A stretch of DNA of 64,000 nucleotides from NCBI RefSeq assembly GCF_033962415.1, contig NZ_JAVIKH010000009.1:1-64000 (forward strand), in the 5' to 3' direction. How positions within the stretch are numbered: the stretch's first letter is position 1; each line of letters starts with the position of its first letter. This document shows, piece by piece, positions 46,163 through 55,338 of the stretch. Origin of the DNA: Candidatus Cetobacterium colombiensis (lineage in GTDB: Bacteria > Fusobacteriota > Fusobacteriia > Fusobacteriales > Fusobacteriaceae). The notes beneath the pieces were generated by a model. The model was not told the origin of the DNA, did not search any database, and saw only the letters and a program-made list of their open reading frames with translations. The position numbers and the translations under genes were made by a program.

Positions 46163-46639
46163 CTACTGTCTATTCCAGTTTACTTTTTCTAAATATATAT
46201 CTTCTGGTAAGTTTGGATGAATCTCTCCTGTTCCTTGAGAATAATTATAATTCCATCCACCTGTTTTACTGCCTTTTTCAAAATCTTGTATATCATAAAC
46301 TTCATTAGAAGCTATTATTGAATTACTTCCATAAGTTTTAGCAAGTGTTTTTCTTCCATAAATTTCTGCAAATGAAATTTCTTTTCCGCTACTATCTATA
46401 TAATCTAAAAGATGTAAATTCATATTTACGCCTGGTTTTGTTAAATTTGGATAATTCCCTGTCAACTGATAATATTTTTCCAGTGCTATTCTAAGTTCTT
46501 TAGTGCTTCTAATAGTTTCATCAATTTTATATGTCCCCGTTAAATCATCAATTCCTCTCATAGCAAGGTATATAAATAAGATAGTTGCTCCCATATAAAT
46601 AATCCAATTTAAAGTGGTTATTCTTCCGTCTTTTTCCAT
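46163..46639 (-). CDS. Orphan pseudopilin-like membrane protein without prepilin cleavage motif
   Basis: A 158-residue protein with a single N-terminal membrane helix (about residues 10-28, WIIYMGATILFIYLAMRG). Next come the pseudopilin-type helix TKELRIALEKYYQLTGNYP and the GspG-like end GGWNYNYSQGTGEIHPNLP. The GFTLIE prepilin-peptidase site is missing; the helix is preceded by MEKDGRITTLN, which has no such glycine. No other type II secretion or pilus gene is nearby. It lies between yqeH and the FAD protein. Resemblance to minor pseudopilins is based on the 'YY..tG.YP' and 'Gw.Y...tG.i.pN' patterns; function unknown. Confidence 0.6.
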   Translation of the reverse strand: MEKDGRITTLNWIIYMGATILFIYLAMRGIDDLTGTYKIDETIRSTKELRIALEKYYQLTGNYPNLTKPGVNMNLHLLDYIDSSGKEISFAEIYGRKTLAKTYGSNSIIASNEVYDIQDFEKGSKTGGWNYNYSQGTGEIHPNLPEDIYLEKVNWNRQ

Positions 46640-46654
46640 GCTATATAACCTCTT

Positions 46655-47764
46655 TTATCTTTTTGGTTTTATAAACGCCTCTCTAATAATTATTTCTCCA
46701 CCTTTAGGCGATGTTATTTCAACTTTTAATGGACCTCTCTTAACAGATAACCATCCTAATCCTTTAAATACTAATTCTTCTCCTGTTTCTATCGTATATT
46801 CTTCAACTTCCTTTTCTAAAGAATTGAATTCATCTCTACAATCATCACAAGGTGGTGTTATAAAATCAGCTTTTTCCATTAATTCTTTAGCTTTTTCTAC
46901 ATTAGTTTCGTGGAATGTAACTCCTTTAGATGCATATAGTGAAAAAATTGGTTTTAAATCATCATCGTTTAAAACTTTCATTTGTATCATTCCACCGATT
47001 AATATAACTCTATCTTTTTGAACTTTATATGTTTTTCTTGAAATTTCATTTGCAGGAATTATATTCTGATTACATTCTTGACATACAAAGTCCGAGAATC
47101 TACCTGTTGGTATTAGTCCAGGTGTATCTATTAGTGTTATCTTAGAAAATGGAATTTCTGTCTTTACACTTTTTAAAGTTGTTCCTGGGAATTTAGATAC
47201 TGTAACTCTTTTTGCCCCTATAAGTTTATTTATAATACTTGATTTACCTACATTAGTTACTCCAAGTACTAAAGCTTTTGCTCCATTTGGATAAAAATGT
47301 TTAATTTTCTTAAAGATTCCATTTATTCCATATCCATTTTTAGAACTTACTATCGCAACATCTAGTGGCGCTATTCCTTCTTCTCCTAATCTTCCTTTAA
47401 CCCAGTCAGCAACTTCTGAAGGATGCTTATCATCTGGAATTAAATCTAGCTTATTTATTACAACAATTGATTCCATTTCTCTTAAGATGTCCAGTATTTC
47501 ATCATCAAAAGAACCTTCAAAATCAATTATATCAAATACAGGTATAGCCACATCAGCTTCTTTTAAGCTCTTTTTTACCTCTGCTCTATAATCTTCTTTT
47601 GTCATTTTTATAGGAATATATTGTCCATAATTTTTTATTTTAAAACATCTTTGGCATAATAGCTCTTTGCTATCTCCTTCTAATACTGATTTTGGTAAAT
47701 ATCCATTAGAATTTGGATTTTCACCTTGAAGTTCTATTCCGCATCCTATACATTTTTTTATCAT
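46655..47764 (-). CDS. yqeH: Ribosome biogenesis GTPase YqeH
   Basis: A circularly permuted GTPase needed for 30S subunit assembly. The 369-residue protein begins with a zinc knuckle (CIGCGIELQ ... CQRCFKIKNYGQ). The G motifs come in permuted order: NKLDLIP (G4) and SSKNGYG (G5) first, then GVTNVGKSSIINKLIG (G1), PGTT and DTPGLIP (G3). The C-terminal domain has a CDDC segment near 270. The permutation is normal for the family. It precedes the pseudopilin-like gene by 15 bases. Confidence 0.95.
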   Translation of the reverse strand: MIKKCIGCGIELQGENPNSNGYLPKSVLEGDSKELLCQRCFKIKNYGQYIPIKMTKEDYRAEVKKSLKEADVAIPVFDIIDFEGSFDDEILDILREMESIVVINKLDLIPDDKHPSEVADWVKGRLGEEGIAPLDVAIVSSKNGYGINGIFKKIKHFYPNGAKALVLGVTNVGKSSIINKLIGAKRVTVSKFPGTTLKSVKTEIPFSKITLIDTPGLIPTGRFSDFVCQECNQNIIPANEISRKTYKVQKDRVILIGGMIQMKVLNDDDLKPIFSLYASKGVTFHETNVEKAKELMEKADFITPPCDDCRDEFNSLEKEVEEYTIETGEELVFKGLGWLSVKRGPLKVEITSPKGGEIIIREAFIKPKR

Positions 47765-47800
47765 AAACTCTCCTTAAAATTATAATATTAATTATTTTAT

Positions 47801-48694
47801 CTATAAATCTTTAGACATCTCTTTTCGTCTTTTTTTCTCTAGTGCTTCCAAATAAATTTTTGTTGAATCCAAATTAGAATGTCCTAAGAGCTTTTGTAGT
47901 TGTAATAGTGTCATTCCATTTTCTAGCATATGAACTGCAAATGTATGTCTAAAAGTATGCGGACTAATTTCTTTAGTTATTCCAGCTTTTAATCCATATC
48001 TATCTATAAGTCTTCTCAATGATCTATCAGTCAATCTTCCACCAGAACCATTTACAAAAAGTATCTCTTTCTTATATTTTAGTCCTAACTTTTGTTTTTT
48101 AGCTGCTACATACCTTTTGAAAAATTCTCTTGTTCTTTCGCTAAAAAATACTGTTCTATATTTTTTAAAACTTGTTACAATTACCTCTCTGTTGTCTAAA
48201 TCAAAAATTTCCTCTCCTAAACCTAGAAGTTCTTGAGATGTTATTCCACTAGAATATAATAGTTCCACTATCAATCTATCCCTTAAACTATGATAATTTT
48301 TTAACTCTATTGATCTTCTCATTCTATTTATTTCATCCAACTCAAGTATTTCAGGAATTCCTCTATCATAACTTGGAGCAACTATTAATTGAGCTGAATT
48401 ATTTTTTACTTTTCCCATATCTTTTAGATACTTAAAAAATGATTTTAAAGATGATATCTTTCTATTTAAAGATCTTTTTCCTATATCATTTTCTTGAAGT
48501 TCTATCAAAAACTCTCTGAAATTAAAACCATCTATATCAGATATTTTCTCTAAATCTACACATTTTACAACATAATCATTAAATCTATATAAATCAATTC
48601 TTAGGGATTTTATTGTATTCACACTTTTTCCTTTTGCAAACTCACAATGATATAAAAACTCTTTTATATCCCCTAACAAATTAAGAGTACCCAT
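47801..48694 (-). CDS. Tyrosine recombinase of the XerC/CodV type with altered catalytic Arg position
   Basis: A 297-residue tyrosine recombinase in the XerC place of the dprA-topA-trmFO-xerC order. The N-terminal SAM-like domain (residues 1-95) is normal. In the catalytic domain HTFRHTFAVH (His/Arg pair), KLLGHSNLDSTKIYLEA (His and nucleophile Tyr) and a lysine in SFKKYRTVFF are present. The motif that is normally 'YATGLRVSEL' reads YSSGITSQEL. The first catalytic arginine is therefore Thr (codon ACA, one base from AGA). It may be inactive by itself or act only with a partner. The DNA around it shows no frameshift. Confidence 0.82.
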   Translation of the reverse strand: MGTLNLLGDIKEFLYHCEFAKGKSVNTIKSLRIDLYRFNDYVVKCVDLEKISDIDGFNFREFLIELQENDIGKRSLNRKISSLKSFFKYLKDMGKVKNNSAQLIVAPSYDRGIPEILELDEINRMRRSIELKNYHSLRDRLIVELLYSSGITSQELLGLGEEIFDLDNREVIVTSFKKYRTVFFSERTREFFKRYVAAKKQKLGLKYKKEILFVNGSGGRLTDRSLRRLIDRYGLKAGITKEISPHTFRHTFAVHMLENGMTLLQLQKLLGHSNLDSTKIYLEALEKKRRKEMSKDL

Positions 48695-48706
48695 CTCAAA
48701 CTCCTT

Positions 48707-50017
48707 TTACTTCTCTTGACTTAACTTTTCATCTAAATAATCTAAAGCTATCTTTGATATTTTATTATACTTCTCTTTTTTATCTCTTATTCTTTCCTCT
48801 AAAGATCTTATAACTCCAAAATTTGGCCCCATAGGTTGGAAGTTTTTCTTTTCTTCAGTTATATACTTTATAATTGCCCCTATTGAACTTCTATCATCTA
48901 ATATAAGTGGATCTTTATTTTCCATTTTTCTTAATATGTTTGTTGCCGCCATTAGTCCTGTTGCTATTGCACAAACATATCCCTCTCCACCTGTTATTTG
49001 TCCTGCAAAATATATATTATCATTGTTTTTTAAATTTAAAGCTGGTGTTAATAATTTTGTAGAATTTATAAAAGTATTTCTATGCATTACACCATATCTA
49101 ACAAATTCTGCATTTTCAAGTCCTGGAATCATTGAGAATACTCTTTTTTGTTCTCCCCATTTTAAATTAGTTTGAAACCCAACTAAGTTATATAACTTTC
49201 CATCTTTATCATCTTGTCTTAATTGAACAACCGCAAAATCCTCTTTTTCAGTTCTTGGATTTACTAATCCTTTTGGTTTTAAAGGTCCAAATAATAATGT
49301 TTTAAATCCTCTTTGAGCAATTCTTTCAACAGGCATACAAGCTTCAAAAAGCTTTTCCTCCTCAAATTTCTTTAAAGGTGCTCTTTCTGCTGTTATTAGT
49401 TCATCGTAAAAAGCTTGGTACTCTTCTTTAGACATTGGACAGTTTATATATTCTCCATCTCCTTTATCGTATCTAGACTGGTAATATACCTTATTTTTAT
49501 CTATCGATTCTAAAGTTACAATTGGAGCTGCTGCATCATAAAAGTATAAATACTCTTGCTCTAACATCTCTCCTATATTTTTAGATAAATCATCAGATGT
49601 TAATGGACCACTAGCTATAACAACTATTTTATCTTTAGGAATTTCTTTTAACTCTTCTTTTATTATTTCAATATTTTCCATTGATGATAGTTTTTCTGTA
49701 ACTTTCTCTGAAAATCCCTCTCTATCTACAGCTAATGCTTGACCTGCAGGAACCTTAACTTCATCAGCTATCTCAATTAATAATGATCCCATTCTTCTTA
49801 ATTCTTCTTTCATTAATCCTGAAGCATTTCCTAAATGATCTCCTCCTAATGAATTACTACATACTAACTCTGCAAATTTATCACTCTTATGAGCTTCTGT
49901 AGAAACTTTTGGTCTCATTTCATATAACTTTACTTTTACTCCGTGTTTTGCCAATTGATACGCCGCTTCTGAACCTGCTAATCCAGCTCCTACTACTATT
50001 ACTTCTTTATTTGTCAT
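48707..50017 (-). CDS. trmFO: Methylenetetrahydrofolate-tRNA-(uracil-5-)-methyltransferase TrmFO
   Basis: A folate- and FAD-dependent enzyme making m5U54 in tRNA. The 436-residue protein has the FAD motif VIVVGAGLAGSEAAYQLAK and VCSNSLGGDHLGNASGLMKEE, which is diagnostic of TrmFO (Gid). CPMSKEEYQAFYDEL and GYVCAIATGLMAATN follow. Start 50017 is preferred because AAGGAG is 5 bases upstream. It sits between topA and the Xer gene, the same order as in Bacillus. Confidence 0.96.
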   Translation of the reverse strand: MTNKEVIVVGAGLAGSEAAYQLAKHGVKVKLYEMRPKVSTEAHKSDKFAELVCSNSLGGDHLGNASGLMKEELRRMGSLLIEIADEVKVPAGQALAVDREGFSEKVTEKLSSMENIEIIKEELKEIPKDKIVVIASGPLTSDDLSKNIGEMLEQEYLYFYDAAAPIVTLESIDKNKVYYQSRYDKGDGEYINCPMSKEEYQAFYDELITAERAPLKKFEEEKLFEACMPVERIAQRGFKTLLFGPLKPKGLVNPRTEKEDFAVVQLRQDDKDGKLYNLVGFQTNLKWGEQKRVFSMIPGLENAEFVRYGVMHRNTFINSTKLLTPALNLKNNDNIYFAGQITGGEGYVCAIATGLMAATNILRKMENKDPLILDDRSSIGAIIKYITEEKKNFQPMGPNFGVIRSLEERIRDKKEKYNKISKIALDYLDEKLSQEK

Positions 50018-50040
50018 CTGTTCTCCTTTTTTATACATAC

Positions 50041-50070
50041 AAAAGTCTCGCCCATAAAGGCGAGTCCTTT
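50041..50070 (-). terminator. Terminator after topA
   Basis: Stem CTCGCC/GGCGAG (50047-50052 with 50059-50064), extended beyond a 2-bp mismatch by AAAAG/CTTTT, lies between topA and trmFO. It has a short T-run on the minus strand. Confidence 0.65.
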
Positions 50071-52331
50071 TATTTACTCTTTTTATCGTTTTCCAATTTT
50101 TTTATATTCTTACATTCTGGATATCCAGTACATGCTAAGAATTTACCCCATCTTCCTCTTCCGATTTTAAATGGCTTCCCACATTTTTCACAATTCCCTG
50201 CATTTTTTAAAATTTCTGTTTCTTCTTCCTGAATTTTATCCATAATCCATTTCAATTGAACTATTCCATCAATCTCTTCTATTGAACCATTTATTAATAA
50301 TTTCTTTATTTCTCCAGGTAATGATACTCTTTCATTATCATCTTTGAAATTTTCACTTTCTAAATAACTTCCAAATCTTCCTAATTTTAAAAGTAGTCTA
50401 CTTCCATTTGATAAAAATACATCTGTCAATTTTCCTTGCTTTACTCTTTGTTGTTCATCTAATAAAGTTTTTACTTTTATACTTCCATTTTTTATATCTT
50501 CTAAAGGTATTTCAATACCTTTTAATGAATATTTCTCTTTACAATTTTCATCAGTACAACAAAGATATCTACCAAATCTACCATTTTTCATTACCATATT
50601 TCCTTTTCCGCATGGACAAGGAACATCTGAATTTATAATTCTATTTGATTCTTCTTCTACTTTTATTTTATAAAGTTCTAAATCTTTAGAAAGTTTAGAA
50701 TAAAAATCCTTTAAAATTTCTATCCAGTCTCTTTCGCCTTCTTCAACTGAATCCAAACCATCTTCTAAAGATGCTGTAAATTTAACATCCATTATATCTT
50801 TGAAATTTTTCTCTAAAATAGATTTTATTTCGTAACCTAACTCTGTTGGTACAAAACTTTTCCCTTCAATTAAAACATACTCTCTTTTCTTTAAAGTCTC
50901 TATTATTGAAGCATATGTCGAAGGTCTTCCAATTCCATCCGCTTCTAATTTTTTTACTAGAGAGGACTCTGTCAATCTTGAAGGCGGTTTTGTCCAATCT
51001 TCTTTTATATTTAATTTTTTTAATTTTAAAAAATCACCTTCATTTATATTTGGAAACTCTCCAATAGGAAGTTCCTCGTCATCTTTAAACACTTTATAAT
51101 ATCCATCAAATATTATTTTATTTAATGTTCCTCTGAATTGATAATCACCATTCTCTAAAATTATTTCAAATTGCTCATATTGCATAGGGGCTAATTGAGA
51201 TATCATAAATCTTTCCCAAATAAGTTTATATAGCTTGTATTGATCTGGAGTTAAATCCTTTTTTATTTTATCTGGTTCTAAATATATCTCTGTTGGTCTT
51301 ACAGCTTCATGGGCATCTTGTATTTTTTCATCTTTTTTCTTTTTTACAACTTCTTTTCCTAAATACTCTTTTCCAAAATTTTCTAAGATATAACTTTTAG
51401 CCATTTCTTTAGCTTCATCAGATATTCTTGTAGAATCTGTTCTCATATAAGTTATTAAACCTTTTTGAGTTCCGTCAATACTTATTCCTTCATATAGACC
51501 TTGAGCAACAGACATTGTTTTTGAAGCCGAAAATCCTAAATACGATGATGCTAACTGTTGTAATGTACTTGTTTTTAATGGTAATGGTGGATTTTTAGAT
51601 TTTTTAGTTACTTTTGAGTTTATAACTGAATATTCTGAATTTAAAGTTAATTGAACATTTTTTACAATATCTTCATCAGTAACTCTTTCAAATCTTTTTC
51701 CTTCTATTTTGTAAAGAGAAAGATTCATCTTATTTTCAAATTCACCTTTTATATCCCAAAATTTTTCAGGAATAAACTTTCTAATTTTATCTTCTAAATC
51801 ACAAATTAATTTTAATGCTACTGATTGAACTCTTCCAGCACTTGTATTCGAAGATATAGTTTTCCATAATAGAGGACTTATTTCATATCCTACTAACCTA
51901 TCTAAAATTCTTCTTGCTTGTTGGGCATTAACTCTATTTATATCAACTTTTCTAGGGTTTTTTATAGCTTCTCTTATTGCGACATTTGTTATTTCATTGA
52001 ACTCTATTCTATTTGCTTCTTTTTCATCTAATTTTAGAGTTTGAGCTATATGCCATGCAATAGCCTCTCCTTCTCTATCTGGATCGGACGCTAAATAAAC
52101 TTTATTTGATTTTTTAGCAAGATCTTTTAAAGTTTTTATTACATCGCCTTTTCCTCTTATTGTAGAATAACTAGGTTTAAAATTATCTTTTACATCCACT
52201 CCAATTTTACTTTTAGGCAAATCTCTTACATGTCCAAAGGAAGCTGTCACATGAAAATTTTTCCCCAATATTTTTTCAATTGTCTTCGCTTTTGCAGGTG
52301 ATTCTACTATCACTAAATTTTTTTTCGCCAC
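50070..52331 (-). CDS. topA: DNA topoisomerase I
   Basis: It relaxes negative supercoils. From a GTG at 52331 it has 753 residues and begins MAKKNLVIVESPAKAKTIEK, the standard TopA start with the TOPRIM domain. ASDPDREGEAIAWH binds metal, TYMRTDSTRISDEA holds the active-site Tyr and NAQQARRILDRLVGYEISP follows. Two C-terminal zinc ribbons are visible (CPCGKGNMVMKNGRFGRYLC and CEKCGKPFKIGRGRWGKFLAC). The GTG has GGGGTGAAGG upstream, whereas the in-frame ATG at 52364 lacks a clear site and would add 11 residues. It precedes trmFO across a hairpin. Confidence 0.95.
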   Translation of the reverse strand: MAKKNLVIVESPAKAKTIEKILGKNFHVTASFGHVRDLPKSKIGVDVKDNFKPSYSTIRGKGDVIKTLKDLAKKSNKVYLASDPDREGEAIAWHIAQTLKLDEKEANRIEFNEITNVAIREAIKNPRKVDINRVNAQQARRILDRLVGYEISPLLWKTISSNTSAGRVQSVALKLICDLEDKIRKFIPEKFWDIKGEFENKMNLSLYKIEGKRFERVTDEDIVKNVQLTLNSEYSVINSKVTKKSKNPPLPLKTSTLQQLASSYLGFSASKTMSVAQGLYEGISIDGTQKGLITYMRTDSTRISDEAKEMAKSYILENFGKEYLGKEVVKKKKDEKIQDAHEAVRPTEIYLEPDKIKKDLTPDQYKLYKLIWERFMISQLAPMQYEQFEIILENGDYQFRGTLNKIIFDGYYKVFKDDEELPIGEFPNINEGDFLKLKKLNIKEDWTKPPSRLTESSLVKKLEADGIGRPSTYASIIETLKKREYVLIEGKSFVPTELGYEIKSILEKNFKDIMDVKFTASLEDGLDSVEEGERDWIEILKDFYSKLSKDLELYKIKVEEESNRIINSDVPCPCGKGNMVMKNGRFGRYLCCTDENCKEKYSLKGIEIPLEDIKNGSIKVKTLLDEQQRVKQGKLTDVFLSNGSRLLLKLGRFGSYLESENFKDDNERVSLPGEIKKLLINGSIEEIDGIVQLKWIMDKIQEEETEILKNAGNCEKCGKPFKIGRGRWGKFLACTGYPECKNIKKLENDKKSK

Positions 52332-52428
52332 TGCCTTCACCCCTAATTTTTTCTCTATATACATTATTCGCTCTTAATTATATTAGAAATTGTTAAAAAA
52401 ATCAACTAACGCTTAATAAGTTTCCCGT

Positions 52429-53493
52429 TTATAACCTTCTTCTATAGTATCCGGCTGGTAAACTTTGGACATATCCTTCAATCTCTAACTCCATTAAATT
52501 ACTCAGTAGTTCACTTGTGTTACAAGAGATTTCTCTTTTTATTTCTTCTAAATGCATTTTAGTTTTCAATGTGTTATAGATTTTTAATTTTATTCCTATT
52601 AATTTATTTAATTTTTCACCTTCTCTATTTTTCTTACTCCAATTATACTCATTCAATATATCTTCTCCTGAAGTTAATAATTTAGCTTGAGAAAGTTTTA
52701 TTAAATTATTGCATCCTTGTGAAAAAGGATAAGTTATATCCCCAGGTAAGGCAAATACATCTCTACCTTCTTCTAAAGATAAATTTGCAGTTATTAAACT
52801 GCCTCCTTTTAAAGAACTTTCTATTATAATAGTCCCTTTGGATAATCCAGCAATTATTCTATTTCTTATTGGAAAGTTTCCAGGAGTTGGATTCATCCCC
52901 AAAGGAAACTCTGAAATAACAACTCCATTCTTTTCTATTTCTTTTCTGAGAGATATATTTGTTTTAGGATAATATATATCTATTCCACATCCTAAAACCG
53001 CTACTGTGTTTCCTTTATATTTTAAAGTTTCATTATGAGCTATTGAATCAATACCTAAAGCTAAACCGCTTACTACAACTACGTCTCCATCTACTAAATC
53101 TTTAACTATTTTCTCGCAACCTAATTCACCATACTTTGTAGCTCTTCTTGTTCCTATAATCGAAATTAATCTTTCTTTATTTAAAAGTTCAATATTCCCT
53201 TTATAAAAAAGAAAAAGAGGAGGTTTTGCTATATTTTTTAAATTTTCTGGATATCTATAGTCATTTATATCTAAAAGACCAATTTTATTTTTTTCCAAAT
53301 AGTCCATCATTTCTAAATATTTTTCACATTTTTTTGAATTTAATATTAAATCGGTATCATCTTTAGTTAAGTTTAACGTTTCTATTAGTTCTTCTAATTT
53401 AATAAAAATATCGTTATATCTTTGACATTCTGCCATTAAAACTCTAATTTTACTGCTTTTTAAACCCATTAATTTTAATCGATACCACTCCAT
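52429..53493 (-). CDS. dprA: DNA-processing protein DprA (Smf)
   Basis: It binds single-stranded DNA during natural transformation and loads RecA. The 354-residue protein has the Rossmann core: ISIIGTRRATKYGELGCEKI, VVSGLALGIDSIAHNETLK and AVLGCGIDIYYPKTN. PGNFPIRNRIIAGLS and EGRDVFALPGDITYPFSQG complete it. The C-terminus has a winged-helix-like segment. GGAGTGG lies before the ATG. It lies 98 bases before topA, counting from that gene's GTG. No com genes are in the window. Confidence 0.95.
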   Translation of the reverse strand: MEWYRLKLMGLKSSKIRVLMAECQRYNDIFIKLEELIETLNLTKDDTDLILNSKKCEKYLEMMDYLEKNKIGLLDINDYRYPENLKNIAKPPLFLFYKGNIELLNKERLISIIGTRRATKYGELGCEKIVKDLVDGDVVVVSGLALGIDSIAHNETLKYKGNTVAVLGCGIDIYYPKTNISLRKEIEKNGVVISEFPLGMNPTPGNFPIRNRIIAGLSKGTIIIESSLKGGSLITANLSLEEGRDVFALPGDITYPFSQGCNNLIKLSQAKLLTSGEDILNEYNWSKKNREGEKLNKLIGIKLKIYNTLKTKMHLEEIKREISCNTSELLSNLMELEIEGYVQSLPAGYYRRRL

Positions 53494-53508
53494 CTTCCAC
53501 TCCTTTTT

Positions 53509-54129
53509 TTATCTAGAATATGTAGATGTTAACATGTTACTAATCTCTTTAGATTGAGGATATAATCTTCTTCCTTCTTGTAATATTTCCCTAGCTTTTT
53601 CAATCTTTTTTTCAGCCAAATATATATCTCCTAAAGCTAAAAATCCTTCGACTGTAGGAGTATAATTCATATAAATTTGAATATCATCCACCGCTTTATT
53701 ATATCTTCCTAAATTTCTATACGCTAATCCTCTTCCTAAATACGCCTCTTTCATACTTGGTTCAATACTTATTGCTACACTATAAAAATCTATTGCTTTA
53801 TTATAATCACCTATAAATCTATAGCTTGTTCCTGCACCAAAAAGATTTCTTGAGCTATCTATATTACTGCTGAAAATTTGAGCAGCTCTTTCATATTTTC
53901 TATTTCTAAAATATTGATCTCCTAAATAGAAAACTTGATTTTCATTTCCACTTATAGAATTTATATAGCTTTTAAAATACTTTTCATATTCTTTTAAAAG
54001 AATTGCTGCTTTATCTCTATCATCTTCTCTTGATATTTGACTCTCTAAGCTTTTGATATATGGTGGCCTTTGATCACAAAAAGCTATAAAACTTAACATC
54101 AAAAATAATATTCCTACTAATTTCCTCAT
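53509..54129 (-). CDS. Exported TPR-repeat protein
   Basis: A 206-residue protein with a signal peptide (MRKLVGILFLMLSFIAFCDQ). A Cys follows the hydrophobic segment, but the preceding residue (Phe) does not fit a standard lipobox. At least three TPR units follow (about residues 75-185): 'YERAAQIFSSNI', then 'YNKAIDFYSVAISIEPSMKE', then 'YNKAVDDIQIYMNYTPT' and 'EKAREILQEGRRLYPQSKE'. The scaffold role and partners are unknown. It starts one base after the end of xseA and ends 15 bases before dprA, so it is carried in the repair-gene run. Confidence 0.75.
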   Translation of the reverse strand: MRKLVGILFLMLSFIAFCDQRPPYIKSLESQISREDDRDKAAILLKEYEKYFKSYINSISGNENQVFYLGDQYFRNRKYERAAQIFSSNIDSSRNLFGAGTSYRFIGDYNKAIDFYSVAISIEPSMKEAYLGRGLAYRNLGRYNKAVDDIQIYMNYTPTVEGFLALGDIYLAEKKIEKAREILQEGRRLYPQSKEISNMLTSTYSR

Positions 54130-55329
54130 TTAATTAATCTCCTCTACTTTACTAATTATTTTACCTTTTTCTAACACTGTTTCAATTTTATCTCCGACTT
54201 TAATTTCAGAAGAATTCCTTACTATTTTTTCATCACTTATTGTTATACTATAACCTCTTTTTAAAATCCCCAATGGATTTAATGCTATAATTTTTTCAGT
54301 ACGTATTTCTAATTGATGTTTTTTGTTTTTCATATTTTTTTCAATTAGCTCCTGGAGTTTAACCTCTTTTATAATCAAAGTTTGATTCTTATCATCTATT
54401 GTTTTTATAAAGTTTTTTAATAAATAATTATTTTTTAATTGTTGAAGTTCATATTTTTTATCTTTTATTATTCTACTCATACTATCTTTTAGTTGCTTCT
54501 CTTTTTCAAACAATTTCTTTTCAATATCTTTTTTTACAGGGATTGCTATTTCTATAGCTTGAGTTGGAGTTGCTGCTCTTACATCTGCTACTAAATCTGA
54601 TAATAAATTATCTATTTCATGACCTACAGCTGAAATTATTGGTTTTTCACTTTGAAAAAAAGCCTTAGCCACTTCTTCTTCATTAAAAGCCCATAAATCT
54701 TCAATACTTCCACCACCACGACCTGCTACTATTAAATCTATTTCAGGAATTTTATTTAAAGTTTTGATTCCTTTTACAATCTCCTCTTTTGCTCCAATCC
54801 CTTGAACTTTTGCAGAATAAATATAAATATCCACATTTTCAAATCTTTTTCTAGTTGTATTTACTATATCATGAAATGCTGCTCCTGTATATGCTGTCAC
54901 AACCCCAATAGCTTTTGGATATTTTGGCAATTGCTTTTTAAAAAGCGGCGAAAACATACCTTGCTTTTCTAAATCCTTCTTTAATTTTTCTAATTTAGCA
55001 AACATCTCTCCAAGTTTATCTTCTTTTTGAACATGTCTTACTAAAACTTGAAAATCTCCTCTTGTTTCATAAAAACCTATATCACCAAAAATTTTTACAG
55101 AATCTCCCTCTTTTAAATTATCTGGAATTCTTTTAAAAGCATAATTAAAAGCTGCACACTTTATCTGACTTTTGCTATCTTTTAAAGTAAAATAAAGATG
55201 ACCACTTTTATAATAAGTTACTCCTGACAATTCACCTTTTAAAAAAAATTCATGAAAATTAGAATTTTCTTCTATATAACCTTTTACCATTTTATTAAAT
55301 TCTGTTACACTATAAATTTTTTCATCCAT
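54130..55329 (-). CDS. xseA: Exodeoxyribonuclease VII large subunit
   Basis: A single-strand DNA exonuclease subunit. The 399-residue protein has an N-terminal OB-fold (FLKGELSGVTYYKSGHLYFT and FGDIGFYETRGDFQVLV). The catalytic region IGVVTAYTGAAFHDIVNT and DLIVAGRGGGSIEDLWAFN follow, then PIISAVGHEIDNLLSDLVA and DVRAATPTQAIEIAIP. A long coiled coil covers about residues 265-350. It lies between uvrB and the TPR gene. The small subunit gene xseB is not in the window. Confidence 0.95.
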   Translation of the reverse strand: MDEKIYSVTEFNKMVKGYIEENSNFHEFFLKGELSGVTYYKSGHLYFTLKDSKSQIKCAAFNYAFKRIPDNLKEGDSVKIFGDIGFYETRGDFQVLVRHVQKEDKLGEMFAKLEKLKKDLEKQGMFSPLFKKQLPKYPKAIGVVTAYTGAAFHDIVNTTRKRFENVDIYIYSAKVQGIGAKEEIVKGIKTLNKIPEIDLIVAGRGGGSIEDLWAFNEEEVAKAFFQSEKPIISAVGHEIDNLLSDLVADVRAATPTQAIEIAIPVKKDIEKKLFEKEKQLKDSMSRIIKDKKYELQQLKNNYLLKNFIKTIDDKNQTLIIKEVKLQELIEKNMKNKKHQLEIRTEKIIALNPLGILKRGYSITISDEKIVRNSSEIKVGDKIETVLEKGKIISKVEEIN

Positions 55330-55338
55330 AATTTTCTC

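Noticed and set aside
46614..47021. 135-codon plus-strand frame across the yqeH end
   Set aside because: Antisense of YqeH and the next gene's start; no independent start site.
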